Below the pieces are notes generated by a model. It was given only the letters and a program-made list of their open reading frames with translations, ran no database searches and had not been told where the DNA came from. Positions 47,001 through 57,169 of a DNA stretch of 64,000 nucleotides are shown here, piece by piece. Positions within the stretch are counted from its first letter, which is position 1, and each line of letters begins with the position of its first letter. Source of the DNA: Telopea speciosissima (lineage: Eukaryota; Streptophyta; Magnoliopsida; Proteales; Proteaceae); NCBI RefSeq assembly GCF_018873765.1, contig NC_057924.1, positions 6,448,001-6,512,000 on the forward strand, written 5' to 3'. The translations under genes and the position numbers were made by a program.

Positions 47001-49172
47001 ATGTCTCCTTTTGCGTTAGCGTCATCGATGGACTTCCGGACTTATAGCCGGAATTATGGAATTTATTTCACGCTTCTGGCGAGCTTAACCTTCCAAATCA
47101 TCCTTACCCTCTTTGGAAGCTTCCGGAAGCGCTACTCAAAGATATGGCTCACCTTCATCCTTTGGTCTGCTTATCAGTTATCTGATGTTGCAGCAACCAC
47201 TGGGCTTGGTATAATAACCAGCTACCCAAGTGATAAATTGGACGAAATCGTTCCAATTTGGTCTTCATTCCTTCTATTACATCTTGGTGGCCCTGATAGT
47301 ATCACTGCTCTCTCCTTAATAGACAATGAGCTCTGCTTTAGACACTCCATCCAGCTTCTCTACCGAGTTGGAGTTGCTTTTTACATCCATTTTAAAGTAT
47401 TCCTCGTCGTCAAAGATGGAGAAGTTGGAAGGCCATGGTTTGCAATTCTCGTATGGATGTTGTTAGCTGGAATCTCCAAGTATGGGGAGAAGACATGGGT
47501 TCTTCACTCTGCAAACATGTCTAGTCTTAGAGATTCCATGCTTCCTCCTCTTAATTCAGGGCCAATTCTATTAGTCCCTGGAGATGATGGTGATCACCAT
47601 TATCCTTCCAGTAGGGTTGTGGTGGCACCAGAACCGGCGGCACCTGCACCGACACCGGGCGATTCTGGTAAGGCAATATTGTTGCGAGGGTACCAATATT
47701 TCTGCAGCTTCAAGTGCCTCTTTGTGGATCTGAAGGTCCCTTCTTCAAGTATTGTTGTTGAGGCCAAGGAATTCTTCTCACAATGTGACACCTCTTTCAA
47801 AGATGCCTTCCAAGTGATTGATGTGGAGCTCAGGTTCGTGTACGATATGCTCTTCACCAAAGCCCTTATGGGTCGTTCTTGGCTAGCCTGCAATTTACGA
47901 TTCCTTAGATATTCTGCACTTCTCTATACCTTAATAGTGTTCTTTCGCATTGGTGAGCTTGATATGTCAAAAAAGAAAAATTGGGATTATGATGAAACAA
48001 AATTCCTCAACTCTTTAGTAGCCTTTCTTTTCTTTAGTTGGGCTCTTGTTCAAGAAACCTATGAAATCATTCAAATGCTTCTATCAGAATGGACTGTTGT
48101 CTGGCTGAATAATCACAAACTCCACCGGCTTTCGATGATCATTTTGAATCTCACCCTCTCCTGTAGATTTCTTGTTTCTAAACTCATCAACAGATGTGGA
48201 GCAGGGGAAGTAGCAGCTTCTGAGACAACAACAAGAAATTCATGGTGGTATAACAACATCATGTCTCAATATAATCTATTGAGCTTTTGCTTCAACGACG
48301 AGCCAACCATGTTCAAAAGAATCCTACATCTTTCTTCTTGGGGGAAATCAATTCATGAGATGATACAAACCAGCTGGAACACAACTTGCATTGATGTCTC
48401 CAACGACATTAAAGATTTCATCTACCAACAATTTAAAGAAAGGGTAATTCAGACATCTGATGATGAAGAATTCAAAAGTGCAGAATTTCGCAATCCCAGA
48501 GGCAAATGGGCAATGAAAGTGAATAAATGTTCAGAAGATCTCGATTGGAGTGTTGATGTTGAGTTTGATCAAAGCATTCTTATCTGGCATGTTGCAACAG
48601 ATCTCTGTTACTATTATGATGATCTTGAATCAATCAAACGCCAAGCTACACCTCTTTGTCATCAAGTTGAAGTGAGTAAGGCTTTATCTCATTACCTATT
48701 ATATCTTCTTCTCGTTCTCCCTTTTATGTTGAACGATAAAATTGGAAAGATTAGGTTTCAAGACACATGTGCCGCAGTTAAAAAATTATTTGAACATATG
48801 CCCAAGGATGGAAGAGAAAAGAAAAACAAGTTTTTTTGTTTCATTCTTGGGAGGAAGAAACCATCACTCAATGAAAAACAAACACAAGATTACATTAAGA
48901 GGATGGTTACGTCGGATCTTGAAGTTCTGAGAAGAGACACTGAAGAGGATGAAAGCAAATCTGTGCTATTGGAAGCACATAAGCTTGCAAAATTGCTAAC
49001 ATCATTTGCAAAAGAAAAGAGATGGAAGATCATAAGTGGTGTGTGGGTGGAGATGTTGTCATATGCTGCAAGCAATTGTAGTGGGAAGCACCATGCTGAA
49101 CGACTTTGTGATAATGGAGAGTTTCTCACTAAAATTTGGCTTTTGATGGCTCATCTTGGTATGATAGAGTAG
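47001..49172 (+). CDS. DUF4220-DUF594 multi-pass membrane protein, copy 1
   Basis: A single-exon gene of 723 residues of a plant-only family of unknown biochemical function. The N-terminal DUF4220 part has about five hydrophobic segments (residues about 20-45, 50-73, 93-112, 118-137, 147-165) with the motifs SAYQLSDVAATTGLG, LLHLGGPDSITALSLIDNE and YRVGVAFYIHFK. A variable Pro/Ala-rich linker follows (about 180-225). After it come a conserved block ILLRGYQYFCSFKCLFVDLK, further hydrophobic segments near 300 and 340-360, and the C-terminal DUF594 signature (ISGVWVEMLSYAASNCSGKHH ... GEFLTKIWLLMAHLG, written here in two parts). The first ATG is used; an alternative is Met10. The gene lies head-to-head with the NHL gene, 672 bases between start codons. 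Confidence 0.92.
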   Translation: MSPFALASSMDFRTYSRNYGIYFTLLASLTFQIILTLFGSFRKRYSKIWLTFILWSAYQLSDVAATTGLGIITSYPSDKLDEIVPIWSSFLLLHLGGPDSITALSLIDNELCFRHSIQLLYRVGVAFYIHFKVFLVVKDGEVGRPWFAILVWMLLAGISKYGEKTWVLHSANMSSLRDSMLPPLNSGPILLVPGDDGDHHYPSSRVVVAPEPAAPAPTPGDSGKAILLRGYQYFCSFKCLFVDLKVPSSSIVVEAKEFFSQCDTSFKDAFQVIDVELRFVYDMLFTKALMGRSWLACNLRFLRYSALLYTLIVFFRIGELDMSKKKNWDYDETKFLNSLVAFLFFSWALVQETYEIIQMLLSEWTVVWLNNHKLHRLSMIILNLTLSCRFLVSKLINRCGAGEVAASETTTRNSWWYNNIMSQYNLLSFCFNDEPTMFKRILHLSSWGKSIHEMIQTSWNTTCIDVSNDIKDFIYQQFKERVIQTSDDEEFKSAEFRNPRGKWAMKVNKCSEDLDWSVDVEFDQSILIWHVATDLCYYYDDLESIKRQATPLCHQVEVSKALSHYLLYLLLVLPFMLNDKIGKIRFQDTCAAVKKLFEHMPKDGREKKNKFFCFILGRKKPSLNEKQTQDYIKRMVTSDLEVLRRDTEEDESKSVLLEAHKLAKLLTSFAKEKRWKIISGVWVEMLSYAASNCSGKHHAERLCDNGEFLTKIWLLMAHLGMIE

Positions 49173-52100
49173 TTCAATTCACTCTTAGGTATTTCTTTGT
49201 GGAATAAATTTTGTTATTGTGTACTTCTTTATAGTAGTGATTGATCTTTTCTAGTGTTACTTGTCCACTCCATCTAAATGGCTATCCGTGTATCTTCTAT
49301 GTACCATTTTGATACACTTCTTTGTGATCTCTTTTGTTGAAAGCCTCATGTATACAAGTCTTGCTTAGTGATAAATTTCACCTTGAATTTTAATCTCATA
49401 ATTGTAGGAAAATGCTGCTATGAATAACTCGGGTTTAAGAGATCACAAAAAAAAAAAATATAAAAAATAAAAAAAAATAAACTCGGGTTTAAGAGTTTAT
49501 AGAGTGCTGTGTTTCTCTGTAGAACTCTGTAGCATAGTTTTAGTGTTCGGTGTCGGATCGGGGGTATCGGTCACCTTCAAAATCGATACGATACCGATAA
49601 GGTATATGCATGGATCGATTGTATTGGACAAGTTTACCACTGGTTTTTCTTATGGACTATTTTACCCCTTATTCGACCCATTTCACCGTAACAATATCGG
49701 CTAGGTATCAATATTGGTCACCTTCAAAATCGTGCAATATTGGCTATATTAGACGATCCGACACCGATACCTCAAACCATGCACTATGGTCCTATAGTCC
49801 TATATACTCCTACGATAGATATGTACGCCCAATCTACAGTCCACCTAAATCCTCTCAGTTTTCAGCCCATTAAAAGCCCAAGTAATAGTTAAGCCATACT
49901 GATTGTTACCAATAGACTTATCTTATGTTTAATCTATTATTAGCTGGAGCAAGATTCAAATCCAGGGATCGGTCATGGGAAATGCCAATCCGGATTGGAA
50001 TTGAATCGGTACATCGGTTTGGATCGGTCAAAAAGCCCCCAAAATCGTTTTTAATGGATCGGGTAATTATCAGTCAGAGTTGGTAGGTGTTGTGATATTG
50101 GATCGGATCGGTCAACAATATCGATCTAAATAATATAAAATTTGAAAAACTTAACAACTTCGGAAAAAATCCAAAAAACTTCAGTCAAATCGATCAAGGA
50201 TCGGATCAACCGATTCGATCATATTTTTCAATCCTATTGCCGCTCCATTAGATCGATCAAGGATCAATCTAATCTCAGGATCGACCGATCCGATACGAGA
50301 TATCGAAACATGAGCTGGACACGTGCACGATACACATGTATGGCAGAAGGGGGAAACATTGGAAAAATAATGTTTGCAATATTTTCTGTACGTGCATCAG
50401 AGTTGTATTTTTTGTTTTTGGGGTAAGTCATCAGAATTGTATTGCAAGCATGATAAAAAGTTAAAGGGCCATACTTATTCATATTTAATAGAGAAAAAGA
50501 TTTCTACTTGGTGATGTTTTCTATTTAATAATAAAAAAAGGAAGGATTTTTGAGGCGTTTTCTATATTTATGCAATATTTTATTCATCTTTTGAGTTTTA
50601 AGCAGAGAGAAAAATAATTAAAAAAATTCTCATGTGTGTAGGTGCATGAGAATATACGTACACACATAGGGATCGTGATCCTTTGCTGCCGGGTAGCCAT
50701 GGGGCCTCACACAGGCAAAAAAGAATCGATAACGGATTTTTGGCCATAGGAGAAAACAAACTCGCAATAAAAGCAAGGTCATTTGAAGTTGTAAACATAT
50801 TCCTAAAATGGGAAGCGAAAATACTAGCTTTAGAAGGAGCATCATATATTTTATTCCCACTTTGATCAAACACTAAAGAAATCGATAAAGGATTTTTGGC
50901 CATAACATAAAAAAAATCTAGTATTTCTATCCCCTTCCTTAATATAACTACATCTAGATTTTGCATCCAAAAGATAAACCGAGAGCCAAAAAAAAAAATT
51001 TAATGTTAAAGTTAGTAGTTTCAAACATCACAACCCTCCACTAAATCCCCAGAGCCAAAGCCGGGGATAACACCCAGTGTCACCGCAGATCTAAGAGATT
51101 TTGGAAGATCGAGTTGGAAGATTAATATTGGAGCACCTAATTTCAGATAAAAATACAAAATCAGATTTCGATTTTGAAATATTATGGTTCAGGAATTGTT
51201 TGGAAATCTAAGAATGAATGCCACAGAATATTCCAAACAAATACTTTCATGACTGAGAGGTCAAAAACCAACAAACAGACTTTGTAAGAAAGAATAAGAC
51301 TGAACTAGATAAGAAAACAGAAGAGAAAGAGAAAATAAAGTTCAAATGACAGAGAAATTACTGAATTATATAGACATAAAAGTCAGAGAAAAGGATGTGC
51401 TACCCTTAAACGAAGGGCCCAAAGATCCTGTTGAACACACAGTGTTGATGGTAGTGTTTGTATGTTGGTTGTCATTGTTGTCAACAAAATGCATGTACAG
51501 AGTTCACAAATAGTAAATGAATTGGCAACCTTCAGTCAGTTCATGCAGTGACTGGATAGAAGTCCCAGCATCCCCAATAGTTATTATAGTCTTCACAGTG
51601 ATCATAGTAACAGTGTTACAGGGGTTTGGTAGTGTACACAGATGTTCCACAATATTTGGGAATCATCCAGGGGTAGTTCTGTCATTTACAGGCATGGAGA
51701 GCATTACAGGTAGGGTTGTAAATGGATAACCGAAAATCCTAATTCGATCTGCGTCCGTATCCGTTTAGGGGCATCCGTATTCGATTAGAGATATCCGGAA
51801 GAGAAAAGATTTTTAGAGTCCACTGATTCACCCCTTCCTCTCAGTGACCATCACTGGTTAACAAATCCTTTCCCAAGCTACCCAAAAACAGTCTCATCCC
51901 AAGTTCTCCTAGTCTAAATCTTACATAGATGAGATAAGAGTTAGTCTTCGTAGTAAGCTCACAGACCATGATACACATACAATTAGAAAATGCCTCATAT
52001 GTAATCAGCAGCAACCTAAAGAAATTCCAACCAAAGCAGGATCGATTTCGGACTTTAGTCTTAAGATTTTCTTAAGTTTCCCAATAACCACATTTCATCA

Positions 52101-52245
52101 GATTTCTTGTCTTCAGACGACAAGAGATAAAAGAAGGCATTTTCAATTCTTGCCAATTGAGCATAGGGGGAAAAAGAAAGTTATGTGAGATTATTTCCAC
52201 AAAAGAATGAGTCAAAAATTAGAATCTAATTACTTATCCAAGGGA
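49173..52245. other. Intergenic between the two NHL-DUF4220 modules
   Basis: An A-rich run lies at 49447-49480, with a 13-base direct repeat ACTCGGGTTTAAGAG either side of it. Regions 49545-49780 and 49960-50310 are dense in degenerate GATCGGTC/CGATACCGAT motifs. At 50666-50715 GGATCGTGATCCTTTGCTGCCGGG resembles one end of the foldback element at 52256. A MITE-like unit starts at 51711. No gene is recognised. Confidence 0.5.
51711..51800 (+). repeat. TAGGxxTGTAAA-type MITE-like fragment
   Basis: Starts TAGGGTTGTAAATGGATAAC and contains GGGGCATCCGTATTCGATT and AGAGATATCCGG, close to the repeat at 39186. The opposite end is not recognisable. Confidence 0.6.
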
Positions 52246-52255
52246 CTTTTGGTAC

Positions 52256-52440
52256 GAACCGTGATCTTCTACTGCCAAGCTGCCCGGCAGGATCCTACTA
52301 CCAAGACACAGTAAGGCAGGGAATGACCGCCTTACCCCTGCCCGAGTGCCTTGCCTGAGTGGGGGTCATTTACCGCTTTGCTGTGCCTTGGCAGTAGGTT
52401 AATTCCTGCCGGGCAGCTGAGTAGTAGAGGATCCAAATTG
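52256..52440. mobile_element. Foldback MITE, 185 bp, near-perfect 10-bp flanking repeat
   Basis: Long inverted arms (TGATCTTCTACTGCC and CAGCTGCCCGGCAG types) pair over most of the length. The centre CGCCTTACCCCTGCCCGAG is itself a hairpin. Flanks are CTTTTGGTAC (52246-52255) and CCTTTGATAC (52441-52450), 8 of 10 identical, suggesting a 9-10 base duplication of Mutator type. A related element is split by the solo LTR at 59.9 kb. Confidence 0.75.
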
Positions 52441-52627
52441 CCTTTGATACACCGCTTTTGGTGGGTGTCAATTATAATTTCAAGAGAAAGAGACCTCTTG
52501 CATTGGGCCCATATGACAATCAAACCAATACTCATCTTCGATCTTTGAAGCCTATTTTCGATCCATGGCTTGTTTAGATGTGTACCTTCAGTCATGAGTT
52601 TTCATGTTTCACTCAATAAATTCATAT

Positions 52628-52664
<37 letters not shown>

Positions 52665-52897
52665 AACCTTTTAATGATCTTCGATGCCCGTTAAATAATT
52701 TCTTGTTTTTGAACTACAAGAAGGAAAAAAAAAAAAAAAAAGTCCAATGATTCATTAATTCTTATCTATTATTGAGCATAGGAAAAGACCTGATCCCTGT
52801 GACTTAGGCTACCATACTAGAATATGTTAGGGCTCGTCCAATCTCACGAGTCACGAATGGCTGACCCGATCAAGGTGCAGCCTGATTTCTTTGTTTC

Positions 52898-53521
52898 CTA
52901 TTCGAGTTTTATAGGATACCAATCAGCAAGGTGCAGCCTTCCGGGAGAATATTTTTCGCTTTGGAGGTAAAACTTACTTCCGACCTTGATCTTGTGGTGT
53001 TTCGTCTTCCTTCCCATGATTCTATACCTCACCGTCGTCGTCAAATCCACTTGAAAATACCCCGGTGAATCGTTGTCGTCCCTCATTTCATGCTTTAAAA
53101 TTGGTGATTCCGAGTAAATTTTCACTTCCGGAAGGAAGAACACCCCAGATGGCCCCCTACGGAGAGGGTAACCTTGATGGAACCCAGGTGCCAAAGCATT
53201 CCCAACGGAGATATTGATATCGTAGCCGTACCTGTGATAAAATAGAGTGATGATGAAGTCATCGTAGTAAATTTCTTTGTCCAGGTTGGTGTTCTCTGCA
53301 TAGAAGCTCATCAATACGGTGGTGGTGGTGGTGGTGTTGTCTCTGATATCGACTTCGCAGTAATCAAGGTAGATGATTGGTGTGGAAGGAAGCAGGCTGA
53401 GCCCAAAGAAGAGAGCGGTGAGGATCAGGGTGAAGGTGAAGCCCAGGCAACACCGACGGCAGCTGCTCTTCAACTTAGAGTACTCCGACTCCGACTCCGA
53501 CAACGATTCCATCATCATCAA
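52898..53521 (-). CDS. LEA2/NHL-type membrane protein, copy 2
   Basis: A single-exon gene of 207 residues. After an acidic N-terminus (MESLSESESEYSKL) comes CRRCC, a transmembrane helix (residues about 25-44, GFTFTLILTALFFGLSLLP) and the LEA2-like extracytosolic part: TPIIYLDYCEVDI, FYAENTNLDKEIYYDDFIITLFYH, VGNALAPGFHQGY, DLTTTVRYRIMGRKTKHHKIKVGSKFYL. It lacks the Ser-rich insert and the long tail of copy 1. The start has four Met codons in a row (53521, 53518, 53515, 53512), any of which may be used. Role by family: single-pass NDR1/HIN1-like protein, probably at the plasma membrane. It is divergent to the DUF4220 copy 2. Confidence 0.88.
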   Translation of the reverse strand: MMMMESLSESESEYSKLKSSCRRCCLGFTFTLILTALFFGLSLLPSTPIIYLDYCEVDIRDNTTTTTTVLMSFYAENTNLDKEIYYDDFIITLFYHRYGYDINISVGNALAPGFHQGYPLRRGPSGVFFLPEVKIYSESPILKHEMRDDNDSPGYFQVDLTTTVRYRIMGRKTKHHKIKVGSKFYLQSEKYSPGRLHLADWYPIKLE

Positions 53522-53572
53522 CTATTGTCTTTTAAAAAAACAAGTTTAGTAAAAACCAGTACTAATTGGAGA

Positions 53573-53583
53573 GCTATATAGCT
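53573..53583 (-). promoter_or_regulatory. TATA-like box of NHL copy 2
   Basis: AGCTATATAGC lies about 55 bases upstream of the start codons on the minus strand. The motif is palindromic. Confidence 0.45.
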
Positions 53584-54700
53584 AACGAGGGGATTAAAAT
53601 CCTCCTCGTGGTGCACTACAGTACTGCGTCAAACTCGCCGTGCACTGCAGTGCAAGTTTGAGAACTCGACACGTGGATATACTTCATCCAACGGTCCGAA
53701 TTCGACTGACCCAATTAATGCAGCTTGCTGGGAGAATGATTGTAAACAACTTTGAAGATGCTTTGCTGCCCAATCGATCGAGGGGGAAAAATTAATTAGA
53801 GGCCAAGTTGAACATCAGTGCGGTGATGTGTATCCTTAACACAAGCCACACCACACACCGAGTTGAGTTCCACTGCATGAATGTACATGGGAGAGGCGGC
53901 TGACCACATATCCCATTTTTGCGATTTGCATAGGGAGGAGGGTGTATTTATGAAAACAAAAGGAACATGTGGGTGCCTCTATAATGTCCGTACATGCATA
54001 TGATCCATTCTCACACCCTAGATGACCTAATTAATACTTACTAGGGGTATTAATAGTAAACTTTAATGACATAAAACAATGGATTGAGTTTTCCTCCACC
54101 CACGGTGAATGAGATCTCATTCACTGAGGGATGGGAGAGGGCAGAAATGGATATCGGGAGGGTATTTTGGAACATGCCAAAACTCTAGGAAGGGTTTATG
54201 AACCCTAGTATGGTGGGTGAACCGTCCTCTATGAGTGGAGAAAAACTTTATCCTAAAACAATAGCAACCAACTTCACCTTTCAATACATTTATAAACTAA
54301 ACATCCATCTTTATTTTAATTTAGGGACGAATTTTCCTTCAACCGAATTCCCCTTGGCCGCAGGGCTTTAGATGCACACAAGAGGTATTGGAAAGATATT
54401 TTGGGGAACATGCTAAAATCCTATATGCTTCAATTCAGTCCACTCCAATCTAATCTATTTATTCAGAAAGATAATGACTTCAATTCAGTCCACACCATTC
54501 TAATCTATTTATTCAAAGGTGAAAGAAATTAAGTTGTTTCTATTGCCGAAGAATACAAAATAGACCTAGAATGCAAACCAAACACAACCTAAGTACAAGA
54601 AAGAAAATGAGTTCAAATCAGTGCACTCCATTCTAATCTATTTATTCAAAGAAAGACACTCCAGAAGAAGTTGTGTTCATTTTATTTATGGGACCGGTAA
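53584..54700. other. Divergent intergenic region of module 2
   Basis: It contains three imperfect copies of TTCAATTCAGTCCACTCCA plus TCTAATCTATTTATTC (54428, 54480 and 54612, with 52- and about 130-base spacings). It also has a half MITE like 27981-28118 (GAATACAAAATAGACCTAGA near 54550). No further gene is recognised. Confidence 0.5.
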
Positions 54701-54733
54701 CCTTTTCATCTTAACAACTCGATCCATCCCACT

Positions 54734-57169
54734 GTGTCTTCGTCATTGGTATCCTTTGGCCTTTATATCACGCTCCTGACGAGCTTATCCTTCCAAGTAA
54801 TCCTCACCATCTTTGGAAGCTTTCGAAAACGGTGTTCAAAGAGATGGCTCAGCTTCCTCCTCTGGTCTGCTTATCAGTTGTCCGATGTTGCAGCCACGAC
54901 CAGCCTTGGGATAGTAACAAGCTTCAGTAGCTATGACCTGGACGAGATCGCCCCAATCTGGTCGTCTTTCCTTCTATTGCATCTCGGAGGCCCTGATAGT
55001 ATCACGGCCATATCTTTAGTAGACAATGACATCTACTTTAGACACTCTATTCAACTCCTCTACAGAGCTGGAGTTGCTGTCTACATCCATTTTAAACTAT
55101 TCCTCGTCAGAGCTGAAAAACTTGGAGGGGATTCCTGGTTTGCAGTTCTGACATGGATGTTGTTGGCCGGAATATCAAAGTACGGGGAGAGGACATGGGC
55201 TCTTCACTCGGCAAACATGGCTAATCTTAGAAATTCCATGCTTCCTCCTCCTAATTCAGGGTCACCAATAATTGATCTATTACTAGCAGTAGTCCCTAAT
55301 GATCATAATGATGATGTTGGTGATCATCCTCATCCTGATCAGTTCATTCCCATGGATGAATATGCTTCCGGGATAGTGGCGGCATCGCCAACCCCACCGC
55401 CACCGCCACCGCCACCGGGTGATGATGGGACATTATTAATGAAAGGCCATTTAGATTCAGGGTCAATTCCATTAGTCTCTGATGATGGTGATGCTTCTGG
55501 GGTGGTGGCGGGGGCACCAGCGACGGCGACGGCAATGGCAACGGCAACGACGACGACAGCATCGAAACTGACACCTGCACCGATACCACCGTACGATGGG
55601 ACATTATTAAAAGACCAATTGGATCATGGTAAGGCAATATTGTTGAGAGGCTACCAATATTTCTGCAGTTTCAAGTGCCTCTTTGTGGATCTCAGCATTA
55701 ATGTCGTCCCCAGCTGCTCTAGTAATAATGTTATTGACACCCACAGATTCTTCTTACAATGTCCTTGCCAAGTTGCCTTCCAACTAATTGACGTGGAGCT
55801 CAGGTTCGTCTACGATATGTTCTTCACCAAAGCCCTTATGGTTCGTACTTGCCTAGTCTGCAATTTACGATTCCTTAGATATTCCGCCCTTCTTTATACC
55901 TTAATAGTGTTAAGTCGCAGTGGTGAGCTTGATAGGGTAGAAAATTTCATCACCTCCTCCTTAGTAGCCAAACTTTTCTTTAGTTGGGCTCTTATTCAAG
56001 AAACGTATGAAATCATTCAAATGCTTCTATCGGAATGGACTGTTGTCTGGCTGAATAATCACAACCTCAACCGGCTTTCAACCATAATTTTGAAATTCAT
56101 CCTCTCCTATCGATTACTTGGTTCTAAGCTCACCAGCATATGTGGAATGGGCAGGGGAGTAGCTAATTCTGAGACGACAACAACAAGTTATACATGGTGC
56201 TTCAACAACATCATGGCTCAATATAATCTATTGAGCTTTTGCTTCAAAGACGACCAGCAAACAATTTTCAAAACAATCCTACATCTTTCTTCTTGGGGGA
56301 AATCAATTCATGAGTGGGTAGCAATCAGCAGGAACACAACTTCCATGCATGTCTCCGATAACATTAAGGATTTCATCTACCACCAATTTAAAGAAAGGGT
56401 AATTATTCAGACATCTGAATCTGATGATGAAGAATTCAAAAAAAGTGAAACAGATCAATTTCGCAATCCCAGAGGCAAATTGGTAATGAAGATGATGGAT
56501 AAATGCTCGGAACACAATTATCTGGAAGAACTCGGTTGGAGTATTGATGTTGAATTTGATGAAAGCATTCTTATCTGGCATGTCGCAACGGATCTCTGTT
56601 ACTATTCTGATGATCTTGATCCAAACGAATGCCAAGCACCAACCTTTGGTCATCAAGTTAAAGTGAGTAAGGCTTTATCTGAATATCTATTATATCTTCT
56701 TCTCATTCTCCCTTTTATGTTGAACAATAAAATTGGAAAGATTAGGTTTCAAGACACATCTGCTGCAGTTAAAAAATTGTTTGATCATGTGCCCAAGGAT
56801 AAAAGAGAAAAGAAAAGCAATAAGCTTTTTTCTTTCATTCTTCAGAGGAAGAAGAAATCATCACTTGTTGAAAAACAAACAAAAGATTACATTAAGAGGT
56901 TCCTTAGGTTGGATACCCAAGTTTTGATGAGTGATACTAAAGCAGATGGAAGCAAATCTGTGCTACTGGAAGCACATAAGCTTGCAAAATTGCTGAAATC
57001 ATTTGAAAAGGAAGAAAGATGGAAGATCATAAGTGGTGTGTGGGTGGAGATGCTGTCCTATGCTGCAAGCAATTGTACTGGGAAACACCATGCCCAACGA
57101 CTTTCTGATGGTGGAGAGTTTCTCACCAAAATTTGGCTTTTGATGGCTCATCTTGGTATGGTAGAGTAG
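54734..57169 (+). CDS. DUF4220-DUF594 membrane protein, copy 2, no ATG start
   Basis: The frame is open for 811 codons and matches copy 1 nearly throughout: SAYQLSDVAATTSLG, LLHLGGPDSITAISLVDND, ILLRGYQYFCSFKCLFVDL, FYAENT-free hydrophobic core, and DUF594 end ISGVWVEMLSYAASNC with GEFLTKIWLLMAHLGM. The linker at residues about 195-300 is longer, with Pro runs and Ala/Thr repeats. Where copy 1 has ATGTCTCC, this copy has GTGTCTTC. Upstream the frame closes at TAA 54698 with no ATG between, and the first in-frame ATG lies inside the membrane domain (WMLLAG, near residue 140). It may start at a non-AUG codon, use an unseen upstream exon, or be a young pseudogene. The end at 57169 is certain. 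Confidence 0.85.
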   Translation: MSSSLVSFGLYITLLTSLSFQVILTIFGSFRKRCSKRWLSFLLWSAYQLSDVAATTSLGIVTSFSSYDLDEIAPIWSSFLLLHLGGPDSITAISLVDNDIYFRHSIQLLYRAGVAVYIHFKLFLVRAEKLGGDSWFAVLTWMLLAGISKYGERTWALHSANMANLRNSMLPPPNSGSPIIDLLLAVVPNDHNDDVGDHPHPDQFIPMDEYASGIVAASPTPPPPPPPPGDDGTLLMKGHLDSGSIPLVSDDGDASGVVAGAPATATAMATATTTTASKLTPAPIPPYDGTLLKDQLDHGKAILLRGYQYFCSFKCLFVDLSINVVPSCSSNNVIDTHRFFLQCPCQVAFQLIDVELRFVYDMFFTKALMVRTCLVCNLRFLRYSALLYTLIVLSRSGELDRVENFITSSLVAKLFFSWALIQETYEIIQMLLSEWTVVWLNNHNLNRLSTIILKFILSYRLLGSKLTSICGMGRGVANSETTTTSYTWCFNNIMAQYNLLSFCFKDDQQTIFKTILHLSSWGKSIHEWVAISRNTTSMHVSDNIKDFIYHQFKERVIIQTSESDDEEFKKSETDQFRNPRGKLVMKMMDKCSEHNYLEELGWSIDVEFDESILIWHVATDLCYYSDDLDPNECQAPTFGHQVKVSKALSEYLLYLLLILPFMLNNKIGKIRFQDTSAAVKKLFDHVPKDKREKKSNKLFSFILQRKKKSSLVEKQTKDYIKRFLRLDTQVLMSDTKADGSKSVLLEAHKLAKLLKSFEKEERWKIISGVWVEMLSYAASNCTGKHHAQRLSDGGEFLTKIWLLMAHLGMVE

